Below, in pieces: positions 36,425 to 44,288 of a DNA stretch of 64,000 nucleotides. The DNA lies in the NCBI RefSeq assembly GCF_009857745.1, contig NZ_WWEN01000005.1:124001-188000 (forward strand), written 5' to 3'. Made by a program: the position numbers and the translations under genes. Under the pieces are notes generated by a model. It saw only the letters and a program-made list of their open reading frames with translations. It was not told the origin of the DNA and ran no database searches. The stretch comes from Thalassovita mangrovi. GTDB taxonomy: Bacteria; Pseudomonadota; Alphaproteobacteria; Rhodobacterales; Rhodobacteraceae. The first letter of the stretch is position 1, and each line of letters opens with the position of its first letter.

Positions 36425-37453
36425 ATGAACTCTTTCAAAGGACATTTCCTGCGCGGCATGGCCGCCTCGGCGCTGCTGCTCGCTACGGTCACCACCGCGT
36501 CGGCCTTCACGGCTTGCCAGGTCACCGATACCGGCGGGATCGACGATAACAGCTTCAACCAAACCGCATGGAAGGGAGTGCTGGACGCACAGGAAAAGCT
36601 GGGCGTCGAGGGCCGTTATCTCGAATCCCAGGCCGAAACCGATTATGAGGCGAACGTGAATTCGCTGCTGGGCGGCCAGTGCGACGTGATCTTCACCATC
36701 GGCTTCCTGCTGGGCGACGCCACTGCCAACGCGGCCAAGGCGAACCCGGAACAGAAATTCTCGATCGTCGACTTCGCCTATGACCCTACGATCCCGAATG
36801 TTCTGGGCCAGGTCTATGCAACCGACCAGGCGGCCTTCCTTGCCGGGTATCTGTCGGCCGGGATGAGCAAGACCGGAATCGTCGGCACCTTCGGCGGCAT
36901 CAACATCCCGCCGGTAACCATTTTCATGGACGGTTTCGCGGCCGGGGTCGGCTATTACAACGCGCAGAAAGGCACCAGCGTTAAGGTGCTGGGCTGGAAC
37001 CCGGAAAGTCGCGAAGGGCTGTTCACCAACAACTTCGAATCGCTCGACGACGGCCGGGCCTTTGCGCAGAACCTCTATGACGAAGGCGCCGACATCGTGC
37101 TGCCGGTGGCCGGTCCGGTCGGCCTTGGCTCCGCCGCCCTGGCGGACGAACTGGGCACCGAGGCGCTGAAGATCGTCGGCGTCGACGCCGACCTGTTCTT
37201 CACCGACCCCGAAAAGAAGCACGTCTATCTCACCTCGATCATGAAGCGGATGGATTCGACCGTGTACCAGGTGATCGAAACGACCATGAACGGTAATTTC
37301 GAAGGCGGGCTGATCGTCGGTACGCTGGAAAACGGCGGTGTCGGCCTTGCCCCCTATCATGACATGGAAGCCATGATCCCCGACGATCTGAAGGCGGAAG
37401 TCGAAACGATCCGGCAGGGTATCATCGACGGCTCGATCAAGGTCGGCGGCTGA
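36425..37453 (+). CDS. BMP-family (nucleoside) ABC transporter binding protein
   Basis: 342 residues with a signal peptide (FLRGMAASALLLATVTTASA). The mature start FTACQVTDTGGIDDNSFNQTAWKGV is the classic BmpA/PnrA pattern, followed by DVIFTIGFLLGDATANAAKANPEQKFSIVDF and GTFGGINIPPVTIFMDGF. Proteins of this family bind purine or other nucleosides. There is a Cys near the mature start, but the signal looks Sec-type and not clearly a lipobox. The start at 36425 has GGGAGAGAAG upstream. A hairpin separates it from the ATPase gene. Confidence 0.92.
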   Translation: MNSFKGHFLRGMAASALLLATVTTASAFTACQVTDTGGIDDNSFNQTAWKGVLDAQEKLGVEGRYLESQAETDYEANVNSLLGGQCDVIFTIGFLLGDATANAAKANPEQKFSIVDFAYDPTIPNVLGQVYATDQAAFLAGYLSAGMSKTGIVGTFGGINIPPVTIFMDGFAAGVGYYNAQKGTSVKVLGWNPESREGLFTNNFESLDDGRAFAQNLYDEGADIVLPVAGPVGLGSAALADELGTEALKIVGVDADLFFTDPEKKHVYLTSIMKRMDSTVYQVIETTMNGNFEGGLIVGTLENGGVGLAPYHDMEAMIPDDLKAEVETIRQGIIDGSIKVGG

Positions 37454-37466
37454 GGCCATGACATCC

Positions 37467-37497
37467 CGGCGCGCCTGGTTTTGGACCGGGCGCGCCG
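37467..37497 (+). terminator. Intra-operon hairpin after the BMP-type gene
   Basis: The 13-bp stem starts CGGCGCGCC and is closed by GGCGCGCCG with one G-U pair; the loop is TTTGG. No T-run follows, and the ATPase gene starts 28 bp later. It is probably an mRNA-stabilising hairpin. Confidence 0.6.
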
Positions 37498-37524
37498 ATC
37501 CCCTTCTGACAGAAAGCGATTTCC

Positions 37525-39048
37525 ATGGACGTCGAGTTGCGCGGGATCACCAAGCGTTTCGGCCCGGTGGTGGCCAACGACGCTGTTAATCTGAAAATCA
37601 AGGGCGGTGAAGTCCTGGGCCTGCTCGGCGAAAACGGCGCCGGGAAATCCACGCTGATGAACGTGCTCTGCGGCCTGTATCACCAGGACGAGGGCGAGAT
37701 CCTGATCGACGGCAAACCGGTGACCTTCGCCGGGCCGGGCGATTCCATCGCCGCCGGTATCGGCATGGTGCACCAGCATTTCATGCTGGTCCCGGTCTTC
37801 ACGGTGGCCGAAAACGTGGTGCTGGGCGTCGAACCGACCGGCCGATTCGACCACCTGGACCTGAACACCGCGCGCAAGCAGGTGCGCGAAATCAACGACC
37901 GCTACGGGCTCGAGGTCGATCCCGACGCGCTGATCGAGGACTTGCCGGTGGGCATCCAGCAGCGGGTCGAAATCCTCAAGGTGCTGTTCCGCTCGGCCGA
38001 CGTTCTGATCCTCGACGAACCCACCGCCGTGCTGACCCCGCAGGAGGTGGAGGATTTCTTCGAGATCGTGAAATCGCTGCGCGACGCGGGCAAGGCGATC
38101 GTGTTCATTACCCACAAGCTGCACGAAATCCTGGAAATCTCGGATCGCATCAGCGTGCTGCGCGGCGGCAGGATCACCGGGCAAGGCGATCCTCACGAAC
38201 TGACCGAAGCGCAGCTGGCCGAAATGATGGTGGGCCGCCCGGTCAGCTTCACCGTCGACAAGACCCCGGCCCAGCCGGGCCGCCCGATGCTTGAAATCAA
38301 AGACCTGCTGATGATGCGCGACAATGACGAAATCGCCGTCGATCACGTCAGCATGACGGTCAATTCCGGCGAGGTCGTGGGCATCGCCGGGGTGCAGGGC
38401 AACGGCCAGACCGCTTTGGTCGAAGCGATCACCGGGTTGAAACACGCCTCGGCGGGTTCCATCGTGTTCGACGGTGATGACATCACCCGCGCGTCTGTGC
38501 GCGACCGCCACCGCCGCGGCATGGCGCATATCCCCGAAGACCGGCACAAATCCGGCATGATCGGCAATTTTTCCATCGCCGAAAACATGGTGCTGAATTC
38601 CTATTACGACGAGGAATATTCCAACGGCGCCGCCGTCAACTGGCCGCATGTGGCCGAAACCGCCGCCGCCTTCTGCGTCGATTTCGACGTGCGTACGCCC
38701 AGCGTCTTCCTGGACGCGGGCAACCTGTCGGGCGGCAACCAGCAGAAGATGGTCGTCGCGCGCGAACTTGAACGCGAAACCAAGCTGGTGATCGCGGCGC
38801 AGCCGACCCGGGGGCTGGACGTGGGATCGATCGAATATATCCACAAGCGCCTGATCCAAAGCCGCGACGAAGGCGACGGGGTGCTGATCGTGTCCTCGGA
38901 ACTGGATGAAATCATGGGGCTGTCGGACCGCATCCTGGTGATGTTCAAGGGCCGGATCGTGGCCGAATTCGACAATACCGGCGGCAAGGCCGATCGCAAT
39001 GCGATCGGTCTGGCGATGGCGGGGGCAACGAAAGGCGCGGCGGCATGA
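37525..39048 (+). CDS. Nucleoside ABC transporter ATPase (two ATPase domains)
   Basis: 507 residues containing two ABC domains, as in sugar/nucleoside importers of the RbsA/NupA type. Domain 1 has GENGAGKST, a Q-loop, GIQQRVEILKVL in place of a canonical LSGGQ, and LILDEPTAVLTPQE. Domain 2 has GVQGNGQTALVEAITGL in the Walker A region and LSGGNQQKMVVARELERETKLVIAAQPTRGLDVGS. The second Walker A is degenerate, which is normal for this group. It starts 71 bp after the binding-protein gene and overlaps the next permease. Confidence 0.93.
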   Translation: MDVELRGITKRFGPVVANDAVNLKIKGGEVLGLLGENGAGKSTLMNVLCGLYHQDEGEILIDGKPVTFAGPGDSIAAGIGMVHQHFMLVPVFTVAENVVLGVEPTGRFDHLDLNTARKQVREINDRYGLEVDPDALIEDLPVGIQQRVEILKVLFRSADVLILDEPTAVLTPQEVEDFFEIVKSLRDAGKAIVFITHKLHEILEISDRISVLRGGRITGQGDPHELTEAQLAEMMVGRPVSFTVDKTPAQPGRPMLEIKDLLMMRDNDEIAVDHVSMTVNSGEVVGIAGVQGNGQTALVEAITGLKHASAGSIVFDGDDITRASVRDRHRRGMAHIPEDRHKSGMIGNFSIAENMVLNSYYDEEYSNGAAVNWPHVAETAAAFCVDFDVRTPSVFLDAGNLSGGNQQKMVVARELERETKLVIAAQPTRGLDVGSIEYIHKRLIQSRDEGDGVLIVSSELDEIMGLSDRILVMFKGRIVAEFDNTGGKADRNAIGLAMAGATKGAAA

Positions 39049-40199
39049 CCACATCGATCGGAAAACGCGAACTGGACGACGCCGGGCGCGCGCTTCTCAA
39101 ACGCTCCACCCGCGGGCGAGAGGACTTCGAAGACCTGGTGGTCGTACCGGTCTTCGCGGTGATCGTGGCGCTGATCCTGGGCGCGCTGATCATGCTGGCC
39201 ACCGGCGTCGACCTGCCGACGATCGGTAAAAGCTTCGTCGCCCTGGGCAAGGGATCGGTGGGGTCTATCAACGCGCTGTCGGAAACGCTGACCGCGGCGA
39301 TCCCGCTGGTGCTGGCGGGGCTGGGGCTGGGGCTGGGTTTCCGGGCCGGGCTGTTCAACATTGGGGCCGAGGGCCAGTTGCTGCTGGGCGGTACGGCGGC
39401 GGTGGTGTTTTCCTTCACCTTCGACGGCCTGCCCTTCCTCCTGCTGATGCCGCTGTCGCTTCTGGCTGGGGCGGTGGTGGGGGCGCTTTACGCCTCGATC
39501 GCCGGGGTGCTGAAGGCGACGACGGGCGCGCATGAGGTGATTTCGACCATCATGCTGAACCTGATTTCCTACCAGATTCTGAACTACCTGCTGCGCCAGC
39601 CCTATATCCAGAAGGAAGGCCGCTCCGACCCGATTTCGAAATCGGTACCCGATGCGGGGGAGTTGCCGCGGCTGCTGGACTGGATCGATCCCAACCTTCG
39701 CGTCCATGCCGGGCTGTTCCTGATGCTGGCCGCCGTGGCCGTCGTGTGGTGGATCCTGTTCCGCTCGAAGATCGGGTTTGCCTTCCGGGCCAGCGGCGAA
39801 AACCCCGATGCGGCACGCTATGCCGGGATCAAGTCGGGGCTCATCATCGTTGCCGCGATGGGCACCGCCGGTGCGCTGGCGGGGCTTGCCGGCGCGGCGC
39901 AGGTGCTGGGCGTGCTGGACCGGGCCAGCCCGGGCTTTTCCGCCGGGATCGGGTTCAACGCCATCGCGCTTGCCCTGCTCGGGCGGTCCCACCCGGTCGG
40001 CATCCTGATCGCCGGGCTGCTGTTCGGCGGGCTGGAAGCGGGCGGGCGGCAGATGCAGGTCGACGCGGGCGTGTCCATCGACCTGATCGCCATCATCCAG
40101 TCCCTGATCATCGTGTTCATCGCAGCGCCGCTTCTGGTGCGCGCGATCTTCCCCTGGGGATTCCGGAAATCCGATAAAGCTGCTGGAGGGTCGCAATGA
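39045..40199 (+). CDS. Nucleoside ABC transporter permease 1
   Basis: 384 residues with about eight to ten membrane segments. It includes AAIPLVLAGLGLGLGFRAGLFNIGAEGQLLLGG, the hallmark of BPD_transp_2-type permeases, and GFAFRASGENPDAARYAGIKSG. The ATG overlaps the ATPase stop, and its stop overlaps the next permease start, so all three are translationally coupled. Confidence 0.93.
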   Translation: MTTSIGKRELDDAGRALLKRSTRGREDFEDLVVVPVFAVIVALILGALIMLATGVDLPTIGKSFVALGKGSVGSINALSETLTAAIPLVLAGLGLGLGFRAGLFNIGAEGQLLLGGTAAVVFSFTFDGLPFLLLMPLSLLAGAVVGALYASIAGVLKATTGAHEVISTIMLNLISYQILNYLLRQPYIQKEGRSDPISKSVPDAGELPRLLDWIDPNLRVHAGLFLMLAAVAVVWWILFRSKIGFAFRASGENPDAARYAGIKSGLIIVAAMGTAGALAGLAGAAQVLGVLDRASPGFSAGIGFNAIALALLGRSHPVGILIAGLLFGGLEAGGRQMQVDAGVSIDLIAIIQSLIIVFIAAPLLVRAIFPWGFRKSDKAAGGSQ

Positions 40200-41464
40200 C
40201 CGACGTGACCGAAACCTCTATCGCCACCCAGAAGATCGAAACCAGCAGGCAACGGCAATCCCGGGTCGTCGGCATCCTGCTGATCGCGCTGGCGCTGTTC
40301 GTCGTCTTCGTCTTCGGCATGGGGCTGTCGGGCGACGCGACTTTCCGGCTGTCACGCCCGACCGATCCTTACGCGCTGCCCAACCTGGTGGTTCCGGCGG
40401 GGCCCTTCACCTATGTCGCCGCGGCGCTGCTGGGTTTTCTGGGCGCGCGCGAACTGATCCGCGGCGGGACGCGCTGGACCTCTTTGTCGCTGGGCTTCGG
40501 GCTGGCGATCCTGGTCTTTGCCTTCCTGGTCTGGGCGACGGCGGGCAAATCGTTTTCGCTGACCGGCATGTTGCAGGCCACCGTGGTGCGCGCCATGCCG
40601 ATCGCGCTTGGCGGGCTGGCCGGGGTGCTGTGCGAACGCGTCGCGGTGGTCAATATCGCGATCGAGGGCATGCTGCTGGCCGGCGCCTTCACCGGGGCGC
40701 TGATCGGGTCGCTGCTGGGCGGCTGGGGCGGATTGGTCGCGGCGGTGCTGGTCGGCGGCGCCTTCGGTTTCATGCTCGCAGCTCTGGTGGTCACCTACCG
40801 GATGGATCAGATCGTCGCCGGGGTGGTCATCAACCTCTTCGTGCTGGGATTGACCAGTTACGTCAGTTCACAGGTGTTTTCCGAATTTCGCCACCTGAAC
40901 AACGCGCCGGTGTTCCGCGCGGTGAAGATCCCGCTGCTGGGCGACATCCCGGTGATCGGGCCGATGCTGTTCAACCAGAACATCTTCGTCTACGGCGCGC
41001 TGATCCTGGTGGCGCTGGCGACCTATTACCTGTTCCACACCCGCAGCGGGCTGCGCGCCAGGGCGGTGGGCGAACATCCCCGCGCCGCCGATACGCTGGG
41101 CGTCGACGTCTATCGCACCCGCTATATCCACGTCACCCTTGGCGGCATGGTCGCGGGCTTCGGCGGTGCCTGGTTCACCCTGGGATCGGTCGGCCGGTTC
41201 GATGAAAACATGACCGGCGGGCGCGGCTTCATCGGGCTGGCGGCGATGATCTTCGGCCGCTGGCACCCGGTCGGCGCGCTGATGGCGGCGCTGGTGTTTG
41301 GCTTTGCCGATTCACTGCAGCAGAAGCTGGCGCTGCTGAACACGCCGATCCCGTCGGAATTCCTGTCGATGGCGCCCTATATCGCGACGATGATCGTCGT
41401 CGCCGGGCTGATCGGCCGGGCCCGCGCGCCCGCCGCCGACGGCAAACCCTATGTGAAGGAATAA
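40196..41464 (+). CDS. Nucleoside ABC transporter permease 2
   Basis: 422 residues with about nine membrane segments and a long N-terminal cytoplasmic tail. It has AMPIALGGLAGVLCERVAVVNIAIEGMLLAGAF, GLRARAVGEHPRAADTLGVDVYRTRY and GGRGFIGLAAMIFGRWHPVGALMAALVFGFADSLQ, typical of the second subunit. It ends the operon; a hairpin that best serves the convergent modA lies just beyond. Confidence 0.93.
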   Translation: MTDVTETSIATQKIETSRQRQSRVVGILLIALALFVVFVFGMGLSGDATFRLSRPTDPYALPNLVVPAGPFTYVAAALLGFLGARELIRGGTRWTSLSLGFGLAILVFAFLVWATAGKSFSLTGMLQATVVRAMPIALGGLAGVLCERVAVVNIAIEGMLLAGAFTGALIGSLLGGWGGLVAAVLVGGAFGFMLAALVVTYRMDQIVAGVVINLFVLGLTSYVSSQVFSEFRHLNNAPVFRAVKIPLLGDIPVIGPMLFNQNIFVYGALILVALATYYLFHTRSGLRARAVGEHPRAADTLGVDVYRTRYIHVTLGGMVAGFGGAWFTLGSVGRFDENMTGGRGFIGLAAMIFGRWHPVGALMAALVFGFADSLQQKLALLNTPIPSEFLSMAPYIATMIVVAGLIGRARAPAADGKPYVKE

Positions 41465-41470
41465 AGCAAA

Positions 41471-41496
41471 AGGGGAGAGCGCAAGCGCCCTCCCCT
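41471..41496 (-). terminator. Terminator between the nucleoside operon and modA
   Basis: AGGGGAGAGCGC and GCGCCCTCCCCT form a 12-bp stem with one mismatch and an AA loop. Read leftward it runs into TTTTGCTTTATT, so it terminates modA. On the plus strand it may also stop the permease transcript. Confidence 0.75.
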
Positions 41497-41525
41497 CCTC
41501 AAGTCCCGATCAATCCAATCGAGCG

Positions 41526-42305
41526 TTATTGCCCGACGACCACGAAACCCTGACGTTCGAAGGCTTCGCGCGCTTCCGGGCCGCGCAGGTAGTCGAGGAA
41601 CTCCGCCTCGGCCGGGGTATCGCGGTTCGCCAGGTCCGCCACCGGATAGACGATGGGCGGATGGGTGTCGGCCGGGAAGGTGCCGATCACGGTCACCTTG
41701 TCTTCGGCCGCCGCATCGGTGGCATAGACGATGCCGTAGGGCGCTTCGCCGGTGGCCACCAGCGCCAGCGCGGCGCGCACGTTGTCGGATTGCGCCACCT
41801 GCGTCTGCACACCGTCCCACAGGTCCAGGCTTTCCAGCGCGGCCTTGCCGTAGATGCCGGCGGGTACCGCATCGACCAGCGCCATCGCGAGCCGCCCTTC
41901 GCCCAGCAGCCCGACCAGGTCCAGACCCGGCCCGATCTCGACTGGATCGGCCTCGCCATGGGCGATCAGCACGATGGAATTGTTCAGCAGGTCGTAGCGT
42001 TGGCCCTCTTCGATCAGGCCGTCCTTTTCCAGCGCGTCCATCCAGCCGGGATTGGCCGAGATGAAGATATCGGCGGGCGCGCCCTGCTGGATCTGGCGGG
42101 CCAGCGCCGACGACCCGGCCAGCGACACGACAAGGTCATGACCGGTCGCCGCTTCGAACCGCTGTTCGATTTCGGCCATCGCGTTGGTCATGCTGGCGGC
42201 GGCGAAAACGGTCACTTCATCGGCGACGGCGGCCCCGGCCATAAGGGCAAGGCCCGCGACAGTGGACGCAAACCAAGCGCGGCGACGGGTGTTTTCGGAT
42301 GTCAT
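41526..42305 (-). CDS. modA: Molybdate-binding protein ModA
   Basis: 259 residues with a signal peptide (WFASTVAGLALMAGAAVADE) and the mature ModA start VTVFAAASMTNAMAEIEQRFEAATGHDLVVSLAGSSALARQIQQGAPADIFISAN. The repeated Ser/Ala motifs around AAASM and GSSALA form the oxyanion site. Later landmarks are PAGIYGKAALE and VVATGEAPYGIVYATDA-type sequence. The start at 42305 has GGGAGAC 5 nt upstream. modB and modC do not follow, so the membrane components must be elsewhere. It lies 68 bp behind a ModE-like regulator. Confidence 0.9.
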   Translation of the reverse strand: MTSENTRRRAWFASTVAGLALMAGAAVADEVTVFAAASMTNAMAEIEQRFEAATGHDLVVSLAGSSALARQIQQGAPADIFISANPGWMDALEKDGLIEEGQRYDLLNNSIVLIAHGEADPVEIGPGLDLVGLLGEGRLAMALVDAVPAGIYGKAALESLDLWDGVQTQVAQSDNVRAALALVATGEAPYGIVYATDAAAEDKVTVIGTFPADTHPPIVYPVADLANRDTPAEAEFLDYLRGPEAREAFERQGFVVVGQ

Positions 42306-42324
42306 GCGAAGTCTCCCTGCGGAA

Positions 42325-42348
42325 CGATATGTTTCTCCGGGAATATCG
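42325..42348 (-). promoter_or_regulatory. Candidate Mo-box/ModE operator upstream of modA
   Basis: CGATAT and ATATCG form a perfect inverted repeat separated by 12 bp, 20 bp upstream of the modA start and directly before its ribosome-binding site. Known ModE sites are inverted repeats of CGxTATAT-like half-sites, and the neighbouring gene encodes a ModE-like DNA-binding protein. Confidence 0.4.
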
Positions 42349-42373
42349 GATAGCGCCGCATCACATGCAAGCG

Positions 42374-42745
42374 TTATTTTCGTTCGGGAATATCGCTCAG
42401 CATCTGCTGCAGCCGGTCGATATGCACCTGACCGGCCCGCCGCGCCTGCGCTTCCAGCGCGCGGTATTCCTCCAGCACCGCCTGCCCGGTCTCGGTGATG
42501 GTGGCGCCGCCGCCCTTGGCCCCGCCCCGGCTGCTTTCCACCAGCGGCGTCTTGAACATCCGGTTCAGGGTTTCCACCAATTGCCACGCGCGTTTGTAGC
42601 TCATGCCCATCTTGCGCCCCGCCGCGGCGATGGAGCCGGTTTCGGCAATATGCTCCAACAGCTCGGCCTTGCCCGGGCCGATCATTTCGTCGGGGCCGAA
42701 CACGACCCGGATGCGGAACTTGGGTGTCTCTTCATTCTCGGTCAT
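42374..42745 (-). CDS. ModE-like DNA-binding regulator lacking the molybdate-binding domain
   Basis: 123 residues from the ATG at 42745. It contains only the winged-helix N-terminal domain: GPGKAELLEHIAETGSIAAAGRKMGMSYKRAWQLVETLNRMFKTPLVESSRGGAKGGGATITETGQAVLEEYR, very close to the ModE DNA-binding part. The C-terminal Mop/TOBE domains that bind molybdate in full ModE are absent, and the frame simply ends (DIPERK). It probably controls modA, which follows on the same strand. How it senses molybdate is unclear. Confidence 0.87.
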   Translation of the reverse strand: MTENEETPKFRIRVVFGPDEMIGPGKAELLEHIAETGSIAAAGRKMGMSYKRAWQLVETLNRMFKTPLVESSRGGAKGGGATITETGQAVLEEYRALEAQARRAGQVHIDRLQQMLSDIPERK

Positions 42746-42917
42746 GGGCCCATATTGCCCATGCCGCGCCACTGCTCACAAGGTGGAGATTGCGGATCGC
42801 CGCGAAATTCCCAATCCGCCCCGCCCCTGCCCACCCGCGAAACCATCGGTGGTAAAACCCGTTGGCTTGGCGCGCCGCTTTCGCCATTATGGCGGCGGAG
42901 GATTTGGGGGGGACATC

Positions 42918-44285
42918 GTGAACGCAGCGGAAACGATTTCGGACAAGCGTCTGGGCGGGCGGCTGAGCAATGCCAGCATCCTCATCGTCGATGACGAACC
43001 GGGGATGCGCAACTTCATGATGAAGACCATCGAACCCTATTGCGGCTATGTCGCCACCGCCAGCGATCCGACGACCGCAAGCGCGCGGCTGGCCGAACGG
43101 CATTTCGACGTGATGATCCTCGACAATATCATGCCCGAACGCAAAGGCATCGAATGGCTGGCCGAGGAACGCCGCAAGGGCGGGTTCACCGACACGATCA
43201 TGGTCACCGCCTATGCCGACCTGGAAACCGCGATCGAGGCGATGCGCGCGGGCGCCGCGGATTTCATATTGAAACCGTTCCGGTCGAACCAGCTGATCAA
43301 CGCCATCCAGCGGCTGATCGAAACCTCGCGACTGCGGCGCGAAAACATGCTGTTGCAGCGCGAACTGGAAGCGACCGATATCGGCCGCAAGCGGCGTCAT
43401 GAACTGATCGGCAGTTCCAGGGCAATCACCGACATCCGCGCCATGCTGGCCCGGGTCGAAAACGTGTCGACCCCGGTGCTGATCACCGGCGCATCCGGCA
43501 CCGGCAAGGAAGTGGCGGCGCGCCACCTGCACGCCCATTCGGCCCGCGCCAACATGCCGTTTGTGCCGATTTCCTGCGGCACCATCCCGACCGAGACGAT
43601 CGAGATCGAACTGTTCGGCCACGCCCCCGGCGCCTTTCCCGGCGCACAGGGCGGGCGCGAGGGGCTGCTGGCCTCGGCGCAGGGCGGCACGGTGTTCCTG
43701 GACGAGGTGTCGGAACTCGACGCCACCGCGCAATCGGCGCTGCTGCGGGTTCTCGAAGACGGGATGATCCGCCCGGTCGGCACCGAACGGGATATCCAGC
43801 TCGACCTGCGCTTCGTTCTGGCCACCAGCAAGGACCTGTCGCAACTGGTCAGCGCGGGCAAGTTCCGCGAGGACCTGTTTTTCCGGGTGAACGTGCTGGA
43901 AATCCAGATGCCGCCGCTCGACCGGCGTGAAACCGACGTGATCGAACTGGCCGAACTGTTTCTCGAAGAAATCGCCGCCCATCTGCGGCTGGACCGGCTG
44001 AGCATCGACAGCGCCGCGCGGGCCGCCATCCTGCGCCATTCCTGGCCCGGCAATATCCGCGAGCTGCGCAATTTCATCGAACGGTCGCTGATCTTCGGGC
44101 GCTTCCCGCTTGAAACCCTGGGCGACAGCGCGCTGGAACAGCAGATCGTGCCGCTGGAAGATGTCGAACGCCGCGAAATCCTGCGCGCGCTGGAAAAACT
44201 GGGCGGCAACCGCGCCGAGGCGTCGCGACAGCTGGGCGTGTCGCGCAAGACCATCGACAGGAAATGCGCGGCCTGGGGTATCTGA
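42918..44285 (+). CDS. NtrC-family response regulator with altered GAFTGA loop
   Basis: 455 residues from the GTG at 42918 (GGGGGGG upstream). The receiver (ILIVDDEPGMRN, acceptor Asp69 in VMILDNIMP, ILKPF) is followed by an AAA+ domain (Walker A GASGTGKE at 191-198, Walker B GTVFLDEV at 257-264) and a Fis-type helix-turn-helix (GNRAEASRQLGVSRKTIDRK). The sigma-54-contacting loop reads GAFPGA (238-243) instead of GAFTGA. The Thr-to-Pro change at that position should impair sigma-54 contact, so it may work at a sigma-70-type promoter or as a repressor. It is 3 bp upstream of its sensor kinase. Confidence 0.92.
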   Translation: MNAAETISDKRLGGRLSNASILIVDDEPGMRNFMMKTIEPYCGYVATASDPTTASARLAERHFDVMILDNIMPERKGIEWLAEERRKGGFTDTIMVTAYADLETAIEAMRAGAADFILKPFRSNQLINAIQRLIETSRLRRENMLLQRELEATDIGRKRRHELIGSSRAITDIRAMLARVENVSTPVLITGASGTGKEVAARHLHAHSARANMPFVPISCGTIPTETIEIELFGHAPGAFPGAQGGREGLLASAQGGTVFLDEVSELDATAQSALLRVLEDGMIRPVGTERDIQLDLRFVLATSKDLSQLVSAGKFREDLFFRVNVLEIQMPPLDRRETDVIELAELFLEEIAAHLRLDRLSIDSAARAAILRHSWPGNIRELRNFIERSLIFGRFPLETLGDSALEQQIVPLEDVERREILRALEKLGGNRAEASRQLGVSRKTIDRKCAAWGI

Positions 44286-44288
44286 CCG

